DNA of 64,000 bases from Methanosphaera sp. (lineage in GTDB: Archaea > Methanobacteriota > Methanobacteria > Methanobacteriales > Methanobacteriaceae), in NCBI RefSeq assembly GCF_022768985.1, contig NZ_JALEKL010000001.1, forward strand, positions 82,288-146,287. Reading direction: 5' to 3'. Positions 47,884 to 58,480 of the stretch are shown here, piece by piece (the stretch's first letter is position 1; each line of letters opens with the position of its first letter). Position numbers and translations under genes: made by a program. The notes beneath the pieces are model-generated. The model was not told the origin of the DNA. It was given only the letters and a program-made list of their open reading frames with translations, and searched no databases.

Positions 47884-48270
47884 CTAGTCAAGTTTTAATC
47901 TTTTAATATAAGTATATGTCTGATCAAATAAGCTAAGACCATACTGGATCTCTGTATTTATACGGATTTTGTATGAAACAATATCAGCATCATAAAATCC
48001 AGCAAATCTTTCAACAACATCACACTTATGTGATAAATCAATAATTCTATCATATGGAACTTCAACAATAAGATCCACATACTCCTCTTGTGGTACTATC
48101 TTTGCAAATTCAATATCACGATTAGAATATGCAACAGCATCATCACGTACTACTTTTTTAATATTACTTGTCTTTGCATCAATTCTTTCAATAACACGCC
48201 TAAAAGTTTCAGCAAGAGGATATTGACTATCATCCATAATCTCTGTAACTTTCATATCTTTATATGTCAT
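47884..48270 (-). CDS. hypothetical protein, DUF5655-like
   Basis: 128 residues, soluble. The layout (ETFRRVIERIDAKTSNIKKVVRDDAVAYSNRDIEFAKIVPQ then a VDLIVEVPYD strand) recalls DUF5655, a small alpha/beta domain of unknown function; the match is from memory and weak. A GGGAGTT ribosome site precedes the ATG. A G7 run lies 20 bp beyond its 3' end. Confidence 0.6.
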   Translation of the reverse strand: MTYKDMKVTEIMDDSQYPLAETFRRVIERIDAKTSNIKKVVRDDAVAYSNRDIEFAKIVPQEEYVDLIVEVPYDRIIDLSHKCDVVERFAGFYDADIVSYKIRINTEIQYGLSLFDQTYTYIKRLKLD

Positions 48271-48412
48271 AGTAAAAAAAACTCCCTTTATTCAAATTTT
48301 AAAATAAAACAAAAGCAATATAAAATACTCTTTAATTAATAGAAAATCTATAATTTTTATTATAAATAATTTTATCCTAAAAAAAAGAAAGAGTGGAAGT
48401 TATGTGTGGTGG

Positions 48413-49037
48413 TTATACTATAGTAAGTACACTTGTCATAGATGCACTGTTATATAACTTATTTGCACCTGCAACAATTGTAAGATTATAGTTACTATTT
48501 CTGTATTCATCAAAGTTAAATGCTATTTCTGCCATTCCATCTATTATATTGCATGTTGTCATTGTCCTTCCATTAAGTTTCACAGCAATAGCTGTTGTTC
48601 CTATGACATTATTGTTATTGTCATCTACTATTTTAATATTTAATTTTAAATCTTCAGAACGCACTAGTTTATTATTTTCTAGTTGTATTTTTAGTGTTGT
48701 TTTCATTACTGTAAGTGTTGCATTTGCACCATTATTTACAACTACATCATCTACTTTAACTTCTGTGTCATATTTTATGATTGTTAGTGTTGATGTTGCA
48801 TTAGCTTTTGCATTAATTTCATTTCCACCATAGATGGCTTTGATTATATAATCTTTTAGTGAGTATTTGCTTGTATCAAGTAGTAGTTGTGCTACTCCAT
48901 TTTTAATGCGTGCAATTCCCACTGTTTTTTCATTGATTTTTATATGCAACTTTTCCATCTTCTATGATGTTTTCATTTTCATCCATTACCATTGAGATAA
49001 TTGTTGATGTTGTACCATCATTTATTACATCTGACAT
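48413..49037 (-). pseudogene. decayed C-terminal copy of the large adhesin
   Basis: The minus strand from 49037 reads MSDVINDGTTSTIISMVMDE and continues as a near copy of the last 300 residues of the adhesin at 49418-56281 (there SDVVNDGSTSTIISMVVDE). A run of five A at about 48946-48950 instead of four shifts the frame; the second frame from 48958 runs to the end with YNSASMTSVLTIV. One whole Ig-like module is missing: NNGANATLTV joins sequence that in the full gene lies on two sides of the module, as expected for recombination between module repeats. No signal peptide. It is a remnant or silent cassette. Confidence 0.85.
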
Positions 49038-49417
49038 GTATCTTTGTATTTAGTTATTCTACATTTACTATTTTTTTGGTGGATGTTTTGTTAAGATTGA
49101 GTGTTAGATCCACATATACAGCTTCAACTAGTAAATTAAATAACAAAAATAAAGACTTAAAATACACTAAAAGTCATGAAATACAATAAATCAAATATCT
49201 TTTAAATTAAATTAAAATAAAACAGTATCAAAACACAAAAATGGGTAAATAAATAACCAATAAACCCCAAATAAGTCATTAAAAATCATTATAAATTAAA
49301 AATAAAAAAATTAGTTAATTCGAAAAAAAGATTATAAAATTTCATAAAAATTAAAAATAAATAATTAAAATTAAAGAAAGGAGGTTAAAAAGGAAAGAAT
49401 AAGTAGGAAAAATATAC
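49038..49417. other. spacer between adhesin remnant and adhesin gene
   Basis: Mostly AT-rich. The part next to 49037 may hold further unreadable adhesin remnant. It contains the TAACCTCC element on the minus strand (49387-49380) as 3' end of the large adhesin gene. No gene seen. Confidence 0.55.
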
Positions 49418-52400
49418 TTATTCTTGTATTAATAATACATCAGTCATAGATGCGCTGTTATATAATTTATTTGCTCCAGTTACAATACTTAAGTCATAAA
49501 CTCCAGCATTATTTCCTGAAATATCAATAACAACTACAGCTACTCCATTTTCTGCTACTGCTGAATTACTTACTGTTTTACCATTAAGTTTTACTGCAAT
49601 ATTTGTATTTCCTACAACATTATTATCATTATCATCTGTGATTTTAATATTTAATGTCATATTAGTATTTTCTGTTTTATTATATACTGTGGATTCTACA
49701 TCTATTTTTGGTGTTGCTTTATTAACTGTAAGTGTTGCATTTGCACTTTGTGTATTATATTTTTTATCGCATGCTACAGCTGTAATTGTGTAGTCTTTTG
49801 CTCTCATATCAGCAGGTACCATGTAGTTAAGTTGTGCTACTCCACCAACTACATCTGCATATAATGTGTTACCTTCTGCATCTTTTAATGTTTTACCATT
49901 AAGTTTAAATGATACACGTCCAGCATTTACAGCATAGCCATTTTCATCATTTACATATGCTTTAAGTGTTACGTTTGCACCATTGCTTGCTACTACATCA
50001 ACAACTGTTACTTCAACATCATATTTAACAATTGTAAGTGTTGCATTAGCTTCTGCTTTTGCATTAAGATCATTTCCACCAAATACTGTGGTGATTGTGT
50101 AATCTTTTAGTGAGTAGTTGCTTGTATCAAATGTAAATTGTGCAATACCATTTATGATATGTACAGTTCCTACTGTTTTACCATTTATTTTGTATGTTAT
50201 TTTACCATCTTCTATGATGTTTCCAAGTTCATCTACAACCATTGAAATAATTGTTGATGTAGATCCATCATTTACTACATCTGATGTAATAATTTTTGGT
50301 GTAAGTTTTTCAACTGCAACTTCTGTATTTTCTAATGCAATGTTACGTGCTAGTGTTTCATCTTCATATAATACTGAAATATCAAGTGTGTTAATATCAT
50401 CACTTGTAAGTTCATATACAATTGATGCTTTACCATCAATGACATCTACTGAGCCAATAACTTTACCATTTACCATAAATGTTGCACGTCCACTATCTGT
50501 TGGTATCATTGAAGGATTCCACCAGCTATCATCAGGATTTTGGAAGTTTGCATTTATTGTAATTTTACCTAATGCTTTTACAGATTCAGGTACATCAAAT
50601 GTAATTGTTACATTTTTACCATCTGCTGCTCTGTTAAATTCAATAGTATTTGTCATACCTTCACTTACAACTACTGCATCATTACCTTTTAAGGTTTTTG
50701 ATACTATAAAGTTGTATCTAATTGAGTTATCAGCTGAATTAATAACATCAATTGCTGCTCCTTCATAGCTTTGTGCTTTAATTGTTGAGTTGTATACTGT
50801 GTTATTATTTGAATTTTCAATAACAATTGCTGAATTTGCTGCACTTGTTGTGATTGTTGAATCAGAAATTATGTTATTGCATGAATTTTCAATAACTACA
50901 GGTGCACCATTTACTTTTGATATAATTGTTGAATCAACTATCATGTTATTGTTTGAATTATCATTAAATACAATAACTTTTTCAGTTGTTGGTGTTTGTT
51001 CATTTATAATATTTAAGTTGAAAGTGTTATATGATGAATTTGTAAGTTCAATAACTCTTAGATCTTCTGCTTTTAGAGATAATCTGTTTTTCATTTCAAT
51101 TGTGTTATTATTTGAATTTATGAGTTTAAGTACTGTGAATTTATCATAGCCTGCTGCTTCTACATTATCTACAACAATATTGTTAAGTTTTGATGTTAGA
51201 GTTATTGCTGTTGCATTAGCTAAGTTTGTTGTTTGCATATTTATGGATTTAATATCAATATTGTTATTATCACCATTTACTATGATTGCATCTGTAATAT
51301 CTGTTGTAATATCAAGTGTTACTACTTCAAGATTTGTTTTATTTGCATTTATGATGATTTGTGTATCTTTAGCTTCAATTCCAGTGATTGTTGTTGCATC
51401 TGCTGAAACAATAACTTTTGAGTTTTCAAGTATTGTTTTTTCAAATACTAATGTTACAGGTTTTGTTATATTCATTACTTTATCATTTAAATTACCAGTT
51501 ACAAGTATTACTGCAGTATCTGGTACAACATCTTTAAGTGTTCCATCATCATTGAAGAATTTATTAAATGTTTCTTCATTAAGGTAGTAGTATGTGATAA
51601 TTTCACTAGGTTTGTTGTATTGTATTTTATTTGAACTATTTGCAAGATCTACTGACATATCACCAATAAATGTATTTGCATATAATGTATTTGATTCTAC
51701 AACATTTTCAGTTGAGAATTTATCCATTGCTACTGTATTTTCTGCTGTTGTTGAGATGATGTTATCTTTAATTATTGTTTGTCCTGTCATGTTAAGAACA
51801 ATTGCTGCTTTATCTTTTGCTGATGCAACAATACTTATATTGTTATATTTAATATCTGTTACATTTGCCATGTAAAGTTCTGCAGCTGCTGCATTTACAC
51901 CATTAAGTTTTATTGTATTGTTTAATAATGAAAGATTTACTGTTCCAAATATACTAAATGCTGTAATATCTTTACCTTCAAAGTTGATATTGTTTCCTAC
52001 AGCTTTCATATCATTACATGATGATATTGTTATACCATATGCATTGTTTTTAGATGATGCTGTAACTGTGTTGTTTTCAATTGTACCTTGTGAGTTTGCA
52101 ACTTGTATACCTGATGCAGTAAGTGCATCTGAAACTACAACGTTGTCATGTACATCTACTGTTTGATTAATTGTATTTATACCATATGCATAGTTATGAC
52201 CATTTGTTATGATGTTGTTATTTGCAATGTGGTTTGCAACATTTTCAAATTTATCACTTACCATGTTTATTGAATAGATTGTATCATATTCACCAGTAAA
52301 TGTGTTATAGTTTGTTATGATGTTGTTGTTTGTAATTGTCATACCTGTAGTTTGATATAATGACATGGAGTTAACTGTTGCATATCCAACAGCCCAGTTT

Positions 52401-55400
52401 ACATATCCTGCAGGACCTGTTGTTGTTATATTGTTAAATTTGATGTATGATTGATTGTCAAATGTTGAATTAATTATAAGTATTGCTGATACATCATCTT
52501 CTGAGTTAACATTAATATTTGTGTAGTTAAGTCTAAATAGTGATGCATTATATACTTCTATTGCATTAGTATTTGCTGTGATGTTTGTTGAGTCAATTCT
52601 GTTATCTGTACTATTAAGTATAAATGCTGGTTTTTCATTTGTATTTGAAATGTTGAGGAATTTTGCTTCAAGTTTTGCACCTGTTACTGTTTTTATTGTG
52701 ATATTTTCAATAACATTTGCTGTTTGTGTAATCATCATTTCACGATCTACAATGATTGTTTTGTTTGTAAGTTGTGAAAGTACTAATTTTTCAATATCTG
52801 CATATTCTGCTTTAAGATTTCCATTAGCATCAAAGTATGTGTTGTAGTTATCATTATCTATGATTATTGTTTTGAGTTCTGGAAGGTTTCCTTCTACCAT
52901 GTTTGTTTCATCTGTGTAGTTTACTGCTTTGTCTCCTTTAAGTGTTGGTGTTTTCATGTAGTTTCTAGTTATAATATTGTTTGATCCTTTTATGTCTATT
53001 GCATATGTATCAAGTGTTGTCATAACATTGTTGTCTACTACTGTGTTGTTTACACCATCAACTAGGATTTTACGGTTTACATTGTTGTTGCGTATTATTG
53101 AGTTGTTTGTATGTGCTTCTATTGCAATTGATCCATTTCCAATCATGTCTTCTACTGTGTTGTTTTCAATAAGGTAGTTGTAGTTTCCATATACTTTTAT
53201 TGCAAGTCTTGGTGTTGCATTTGTAAGAAGTGATTGATATATACTTGATGGTATTGGTGAAATAAATGTGTTATTTGCAATTGTATAGTTTACTTCTCCT
53301 TTAACTGAACGTGGTTGTGGTACTCCTATACCTGTTGAGTGGTCAAATACGTTACCTGTTATATTTACATGTCCTAAATCAGCATAAATATCCATTTGGT
53401 CATTGTTTATAAATGAACAGTTTTTAATGTTGGTTTGTATATCATAAATATCTCCAATATTGTAGAAGTCTGCTCCACCTGTATTTATTGATATTCCACA
53501 TCCTGATTTAAATGTACTTCCTGCATCGTATCCTATGTTGTCTTTAAATGTACAGTTTGTGATATTTAATATTTTATCATTTGTTACTGTTCCCCAACGT
53601 GCATAGTTACCCTGGAATGTACAGTTTTTAACTACTGCTGTACCATTGTTGTATAGTCCTGCTCCAAAGTTTCCTGTTGATGAGGATTTTCTGTTTCCTT
53701 CAAAGTATGAGTTTTCAATTGTTACTGTTGCATCTTTATTGTTACGAACACCTGCTCCTACTCCAGCATGGTTGAATATGAAGTTCATATTGTTAACTTT
53801 AAGGTTTCCATAGTTATCTATTGTTGCTGTAGGATATGCTGCAATTGAGTTTCCTCCAGGTGACCAACAGTTTTTAATTGTGAAGTTTTCCACTGTAATA
53901 AGTCCATTTCCACCTGTAATGTTCATAAACCAGTTACCTTTACCATTAAGGTATGAATTCCATATAGCACTTCCACCCCATACAGATCCTCCTTCACGGT
54001 ATGTGTAGTTTACTTCACCATCTATTGCTGCATCGCCTAGTCCTATGAAGTTTATTGTAAGATTTCCTGGTACTGTAAGGTTTGTATTTCCTACACCTTT
54101 AAATGTACCTGTAAGGTAGATGTTTGTTGGTATTTTTGTTGCATTTACTGCTTCTATTGCTTTTGCTATTGTTTTAAATGGATTTGCTTGTGTTCCATCA
54201 TTGGTGTCAAGTCCATTTTCTGCATCTACATAGATATTATTTACTGTTGCATCTGATTTTAAGTTTTTATTTGCAGCAGCTTTCATGGTTTTAAGTGTAA
54301 TTTTTTCAGTTATTGTTGCATTGCTTGTGTGGTAGTTGCTGTTTTCACCATATATTACTGTGATTGTCATGTTTTTATTATTCCATGATTTGGTGAGTTT
54401 AAAGTTGTATACAACTATTCCATCTTTTGTTTGTTGTGTTGTTACTGTTTTTCCATTGATTTTTATTGCAACTTTTCCTTTATTTACTGTGTTATCATTT
54501 TCATCAAGTGTTTTTGTTGTAATTTTAAGGTTGTTGTCATCTGTTATTTCTGTGTCAATTGTTGTTTTTGTATCTTGTTTTAATAATTCAAGATTTGCAT
54601 CAGCACGTACTGGCATAAACTGTGCGTTTCCACCATATACAGCTGTTAATGTGTAGTTTTTAGCTGAGAAGTTATCTGGTATTGTGTAGTTTAGTGTTGC
54701 TTTTGCAAATTCAATATTTGCATTTCCTATTGTTTTATTATTTAGTTTAAATACAACACGTCCTCTTGGAATGTCAAGGTTGTCTGATGTTCTAAATGTT
54801 GCAGATATTACTACATTGCTTCCTGCTTTTGCTGTAATGTTGTTAAATTCAACTTGGGTGTAGTCCCATACAATTTGTGTAAGTTCAACATTATTTACAA
54901 ATACTACTATATCATCATGATTTGCAGGTAGTTTTGATGTGTCAAGTGTGAGTTTATATCCATTATCTGCTGATAGTTTCATATCACCACTAATAAGTGT
55001 TGGATCTGTTGTTGTTATGTTAAAGTCGTAGTTATGTCCTACTGATGTTACATCTTTGTATGCATATTTTGAATCTTCAACAAGTTTTAATTCTACTTGT
55101 GATTGTTTCTGATTTACTGTTTTTGTAGGTACTTTATTGTTAACTAGTACTTTAATTCCACTTTTATTTGAATTATCTGCATAGTAGTTTACATCTACAT
55201 CTCCTTTATCTGCACTAGCTCCAAGGTAGATGTTTTGTGCTTCTACAAGTACACGGTTTGAATCAAATACACAGTTTCTTACAACTTGTGGATTTTCTTC
55301 TTTAAGGTAGTATATGTAGATTGCTCCACCAACATTTGCTTCATTACCCATGAAGTTTGTATTTGTGCATGTGAAGTTTGAATTTCCACGTACATGTACT

Positions 55401-56281
55401 GCTCCACCAAGTGATGATTGTGTACTTTCTTTGTTTTCTGAATATGCATGGTTGTTTATGAATTCACAGTTGTTAATGTCTAGTTTGTAAATATCACTTG
55501 ATCCACCATAGTATATTGCTGCACCAAATGCATAGTAGTTATATCTATTAGATGCTGTGTATACTACGTTGTTTTCAAAGATTGTGTTGTTAAATGATGT
55601 TGTACTATCTGCATAGATTGCTCCACCATAGGTGTCATCTGAAGATCCACCTACAACATTGTTATTTATGAATTTTGTATTGTTTACTTCAAGATTTGAA
55701 CGAGCATTGTAGATTGCTCCACCTTTTGTTTGATGATATCCATTCATAAATGTAATTTTGTTTAGTTGAATTGTCTGCTGATTATCACTTAAATAGAAGA
55801 ATCTTGTCTTGTTTTGTCCATTAAATATTGTTTTGTCAAGATCTTCTCCATTGATTGTTACTGTTTTATTATAGCTTCCTGATTTTGTTTCGAGAACATC
55901 TTCAAATGTATATTCTCCATTTTTAAGGTTGATTGTGTATTGTGCTTCATTTTCATCATCTGCTGATTGGATTTCATCCCATGCAGATTTTAGTGATTGG
56001 TAGTCTGTTGCTGTTTTTGTTACTTGTTTTTTAACATTTTTTTGTGTTTTTATTTCCTTGTTTTGAGTGTTACTCTTAGTGTTTTTACTTACATCCTCTA
56101 CTGATACAATGTTAGATGATTGGCTTGCAGTTGTAATTGTATCTGTTGGGATACTATCTGCTGCATGTGATGATGTTGTGCTTTGGGTTGCATTGTTATC
56201 ATCTGCAGCTGCAGCTGCTCCTATCATCATTGTTATCATGAGAAGTGTCACAACTAAGAATAACTTAGACTTCTTATTCAT
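49418..56281 (-). CDS. giant adhesin-like protein (beta-helix plus Ig-like modules)
   Basis: 2287 residues, the largest gene here. A signal peptide (KSKLFLVVTLLMITMMIGAA, then AAAADD) is followed by a Ser/Thr/Asn-rich linker. Residues 90-400 form a first right-handed beta-helix (GGAIY-type turns), about 400-680 Ig-like modules, about 690-1100 a second beta-helix that begins IYVDAENGLDTNDGTQANPF, then about 1100-1880 long stretches of N-N-I/V-type solenoid (NNTI, NNII), and from 1900 to the end four to five Ig-like modules with KINGKTV-type ends. No membrane anchor is seen. Cell-surface adhesion or glycan binding is inferred from architecture. GGAGA precedes the ATG. A decayed copy of its C-terminus lies just downstream. 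Confidence 0.9.
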   Translation of the reverse strand: MNKKSKLFLVVTLLMITMMIGAAAAADDNNATQSTTSSHAADSIPTDTITTASQSSNIVSVEDVSKNTKSNTQNKEIKTQKNVKKQVTKTATDYQSLKSAWDEIQSADDENEAQYTINLKNGEYTFEDVLETKSGSYNKTVTINGEDLDKTIFNGQNKTRFFYLSDNQQTIQLNKITFMNGYHQTKGGAIYNARSNLEVNNTKFINNNVVGGSSDDTYGGAIYADSTTSFNNTIFENNVVYTASNRYNYYAFGAAIYYGGSSDIYKLDINNCEFINNHAYSENKESTQSSLGGAVHVRGNSNFTCTNTNFMGNEANVGGAIYIYYLKEENPQVVRNCVFDSNRVLVEAQNIYLGASADKGDVDVNYYADNSNKSGIKVLVNNKVPTKTVNQKQSQVELKLVEDSKYAYKDVTSVGHNYDFNITTTDPTLISGDMKLSADNGYKLTLDTSKLPANHDDIVVFVNNVELTQIVWDYTQVEFNNITAKAGSNVVISATFRTSDNLDIPRGRVVFKLNNKTIGNANIEFAKATLNYTIPDNFSAKNYTLTAVYGGNAQFMPVRADANLELLKQDTKTTIDTEITDDNNLKITTKTLDENDNTVNKGKVAIKINGKTVTTQQTKDGIVVYNFKLTKSWNNKNMTITVIYGENSNYHTSNATITEKITLKTMKAAANKNLKSDATVNNIYVDAENGLDTNDGTQANPFKTIAKAIEAVNATKIPTNIYLTGTFKGVGNTNLTVPGNLTINFIGLGDAAIDGEVNYTYREGGSVWGGSAIWNSYLNGKGNWFMNITGGNGLITVENFTIKNCWSPGGNSIAAYPTATIDNYGNLKVNNMNFIFNHAGVGAGVRNNKDATVTIENSYFEGNRKSSSTGNFGAGLYNNGTAVVKNCTFQGNYARWGTVTNDKILNITNCTFKDNIGYDAGSTFKSGCGISINTGGADFYNIGDIYDIQTNIKNCSFINNDQMDIYADLGHVNITGNVFDHSTGIGVPQPRSVKGEVNYTIANNTFISPIPSSIYQSLLTNATPRLAIKVYGNYNYLIENNTVEDMIGNGSIAIEAHTNNSIIRNNNVNRKILVDGVNNTVVDNNVMTTLDTYAIDIKGSNNIITRNYMKTPTLKGDKAVNYTDETNMVEGNLPELKTIIIDNDNYNTYFDANGNLKAEYADIEKLVLSQLTNKTIIVDREMMITQTANVIENITIKTVTGAKLEAKFLNISNTNEKPAFILNSTDNRIDSTNITANTNAIEVYNASLFRLNYTNINVNSEDDVSAILIINSTFDNQSYIKFNNITTTGPAGYVNWAVGYATVNSMSLYQTTGMTITNNNIITNYNTFTGEYDTIYSINMVSDKFENVANHIANNNIITNGHNYAYGINTINQTVDVHDNVVVSDALTASGIQVANSQGTIENNTVTASSKNNAYGITISSCNDMKAVGNNINFEGKDITAFSIFGTVNLSLLNNTIKLNGVNAAAAELYMANVTDIKYNNISIVASAKDKAAIVLNMTGQTIIKDNIISTTAENTVAMDKFSTENVVESNTLYANTFIGDMSVDLANSSNKIQYNKPSEIITYYYLNEETFNKFFNDDGTLKDVVPDTAVILVTGNLNDKVMNITKPVTLVFEKTILENSKVIVSADATTITGIEAKDTQIIINANKTNLEVVTLDITTDITDAIIVNGDNNNIDIKSINMQTTNLANATAITLTSKLNNIVVDNVEAAGYDKFTVLKLINSNNNTIEMKNRLSLKAEDLRVIELTNSSYNTFNLNIINEQTPTTEKVIVFNDNSNNNMIVDSTIISKVNGAPVVIENSCNNIISDSTITTSAANSAIVIENSNNNTVYNSTIKAQSYEGAAIDVINSADNSIRYNFIVSKTLKGNDAVVVSEGMTNTIEFNRAADGKNVTITFDVPESVKALGKITINANFQNPDDSWWNPSMIPTDSGRATFMVNGKVIGSVDVIDGKASIVYELTSDDINTLDISVLYEDETLARNIALENTEVAVEKLTPKIITSDVVNDGSTSTIISMVVDELGNIIEDGKITYKINGKTVGTVHIINGIAQFTFDTSNYSLKDYTITTVFGGNDLNAKAEANATLTIVKYDVEVTVVDVVASNGANVTLKAYVNDENGYAVNAGRVSFKLNGKTLKDAEGNTLYADVVGGVAQLNYMVPADMRAKDYTITAVACDKKYNTQSANATLTVNKATPKIDVESTVYNKTENTNMTLNIKITDDNDNNVVGNTNIAVKLNGKTVSNSAVAENGVAVVVIDISGNNAGVYDLSIVTGANKLYNSASMTDVLLIQE

Positions 56282-56832
56282 TGTTGTATTTTTCTCCGAG
56301 AAATTTGTTTTAAATTTTAAAAAATTATCTTAAAATTAATACTTTCTTTCACCTACATGTAATGGGATATTCTACATCATGGGAATGTATTTAATATTTA
56401 CTTAAAAAAAGGGGGTTTTTTTAAGTTTGCAAATTTTAAATAACTGTGATGTAAAAATGTAGGGGTAAATATTAATAATTAAATAATATTTTAAAGAAAC
56501 TAAACATAAAATGATTAGTTATGTAATACATATGTAAGTTAGAATATAAAAATATACTTACAAATTTAGTTTAATAATTCATGATAAAAAGAATAGTTCC
56601 CACTTTTTCAAACAAACTAGATTTTTAACTTAAAAAGTAATTGAGAAGTTCACACTAAATTATAACCCCTAAAAATACACATAAATGCACCACTGCATCT
56701 ATATAAGCTAGTATAAATACCATATATTTAGTAGGTAAATCTAGATGAATAGTTTATTTTATTATAAATATATACATAAATAATTTTTAATAAAAATAAT
56801 ACCAAAGCAAAAAACAATATAGGTGATTTGTG
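56282..56832. other. 550-bp spacer upstream of the adhesin gene, with a perfect A/T hairpin
   Basis: No gene. CTTAAAAAAA-GGGGG-TTTTTTTAAG (56401-56425, extendable by one A-T pair) is a perfect inverted repeat 120 bp before the adhesin start. The rest is AT-rich with TATA-like sites on both strands for the adhesin gene and the plus-strand gene at 56833. Confidence 0.55.
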
Positions 56833-57147
56833 ATGAGTGTAATAGAAAAAGATAATGAAAACATAAAAGAAATAGAAGAATTATACCTATTTGATGCAGT
56901 GCTATTTGAAAATACAGTACTAATAACAGGTGATGTTGAATACTCCATATGCTATGTTGCATTTGATGATGTATATGACATCTGCATACAAGACATCCAC
57001 CATACAAAGATAATAGAATATAGACAAACTAAAAAACTCACAGATGATGAAATGAAATTCTTCAATCTTCTCCAAAGTGAGGTAATTGTTGATGAACATG
57101 ACAATATAACAGAATGTGTAAGTCATAGTGTAGAATACGTATTCTAA
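56833..57147 (+). CDS. hypothetical protein, family shared with 37754-38071
   Basis: 104 residues, acidic, soluble. Homologous end to end with the protein at 37754-38071 (about 30% identity, no gaps needed across the first 79 residues: EIEELY, LITGDVEYSICY, FNLL). ATG 56833 has GGTGATT five bases before. Converges with the DUF308 gene. The family is unknown to me; it contains alternating strands and a helix (LTDDEMKFFNLLQ). Confidence 0.75.
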   Translation: MSVIEKDNENIKEIEELYLFDAVLFENTVLITGDVEYSICYVAFDDVYDICIQDIHHTKIIEYRQTKKLTDDEMKFFNLLQSEVIVDEHDNITECVSHSVEYVF

Positions 57148-57189
57148 AAAAAGAAAAAGTAAAAAGGGGAGATTAGGGTAGTGGAAATT

Positions 57190-57732
57190 TTATTTATATG
57201 CTCTTACATCAATATAATTTTCACTATTATCACTATTTAATGATAGAATTCCTGAAATAATAAGCCATATACCAAGTATTACAGCTATAACATTTGGTGT
57301 TCTGATAAATATTGCAGATATTAAAAATAATATACCAAATATTATACCACTTATTCCAAGCATACTAAATGGTGCATAATATCTTGTTGTTACAAGGTTA
57401 AATGCTCCAATAAAGAGTAATACTATACCAATAAGATATAAAAGTAAGCTAAATATTGCAGTTACAAAACCAAGATCAAATATTAATAGCCAACTGAAAT
57501 ATAATCCTATTAAGGATACTATAAATGATATAACACCCACTACTGGTGATTCAATAATCTGTGTAATTGCAAATATTAAAAATATTGCAGCAACAAGAAG
57601 TACAATAAGGCCAAGAATTGTTCCAATAGCCTGTACTGTAAGACTAGGACAGATAAGAATTATTATTCCAATAATTATCATAGCAATACTACTAATCATA
57701 GATTTATGATCTTCAATATATGCTAAATCCAT
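57190..57732 (-). CDS. HdeD/DUF308 family membrane protein
   Basis: 180 residues with six membrane helices in three similar pairs (IIIGIIILICPSLTVQAIG, IGIVLLFIGAFNLVTTRYY, ISGIIFGILFLISAIFI), the pattern of DUF308/HdeD proteins. HdeD helps acid resistance in Escherichia coli; the role in archaea is unknown. An AGGTAA site is found before the ATG. Shortly downstream of the next gene upstream on the same strand (57905-58480), so they could share a transcript. Confidence 0.82.
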   Translation of the reverse strand: MDLAYIEDHKSMISSIAMIIIGIIILICPSLTVQAIGTILGLIVLLVAAIFLIFAITQIIESPVVGVISFIVSLIGLYFSWLLIFDLGFVTAIFSLLLYLIGIVLLFIGAFNLVTTRYYAPFSMLGISGIIFGILFLISAIFIRTPNVIAVILGIWLIISGILSLNSDNSENYIDVRAYK

Positions 57733-57904
57733 ATTTTTTTTACCTCCATATGATTTTAAATTTTATTTTTGAGTATACTATACTTTTTTTTAGTTAACTA
57801 ATTTTATTTAAAATATTTAAGTATATAAACCTAAGCCTAATATTTAGATAAAAAAATAATATAAAAAAAAGAGTATAATAAAGGGGGGAAGTAATTTCCC
57901 TAAA

Positions 57905-58480
57905 TTAAAATGATCTATAATAGCTTACACCATGTGTTCCAATTGCCATACCAGATCTGTGACGATCAGAACTACGTCTTGATTGATCTTCTATATCTTC
58001 AAGTGCATACTGTTGTTGTTTATCATCATGCTCTTGTCTTTGCTGTTCATAATCATCAAAGTATGATTTTTCCTCAGCTGTAAGATCATCATCATATACT
58101 TCAAGACGTCTTAGCTTATTGTGATCTGCATCATAAATAGCAGTTGTGAAGTATTCAAATCCTAGTTCATCATTTGTATTTTTATGTCCATCTACATAGA
58201 TAGGTCCTTTAAATTTAAATGAACGATGAGTATACTTTGCAAGTGCACGTACATTTGAATCAACAACACTATATGTATGATTTGAATTTGAATCCTTAAT
58301 TATAAGTCTTTTAAGTCCCATATCACCCTTATATACTGATGTGTTTTCATCAGAATACTGGAATGTTAACTCACCAGGTGTAACTTCCCATTGTGTAATT
58401 TCCTCAAGTGCACATACAGATGATAGTGTACTAAGTAGCATTACAGACATTATAGATATTACTATAAGTTTCTTATACAT
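57905..58480 (-). CDS. small secreted protein (intact paralog of 46850-47447)
   Basis: 191 residues. Signal peptide MYKKLIVISIMSVMLLSTLS with cleavage after VCA. Mature part: a beta-rich domain with YSDENTSVYKGDMGLKRL and VRALAKYTHRSFKF, a charged helix (DDLTAEEKSYFDDYEQQRQE) and a C-terminal GTHGVSYYRSF. All these recur in 46850-47447. Family not recognised. GGAGGA before the ATG. A G6 run lies about 7 bp after the stop. It is divergent from the region before the aldo/keto reductase. Confidence 0.8.
   Translation of the reverse strand: MYKKLIVISIMSVMLLSTLSSVCALEEITQWEVTPGELTFQYSDENTSVYKGDMGLKRLIIKDSNSNHTYSVVDSNVRALAKYTHRSFKFKGPIYVDGHKNTNDELGFEYFTTAIYDADHNKLRRLEVYDDDLTAEEKSYFDDYEQQRQEHDDKQQQYALEDIEDQSRRSSDRHRSGMAIGTHGVSYYRSF

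Noticed and set aside
49001..49189. 62-codon plus-strand frame beside the adhesin remnant
   Set aside because: Antisense to remnant sequence, no ribosome site, leucine/histidine-rich mirror composition.
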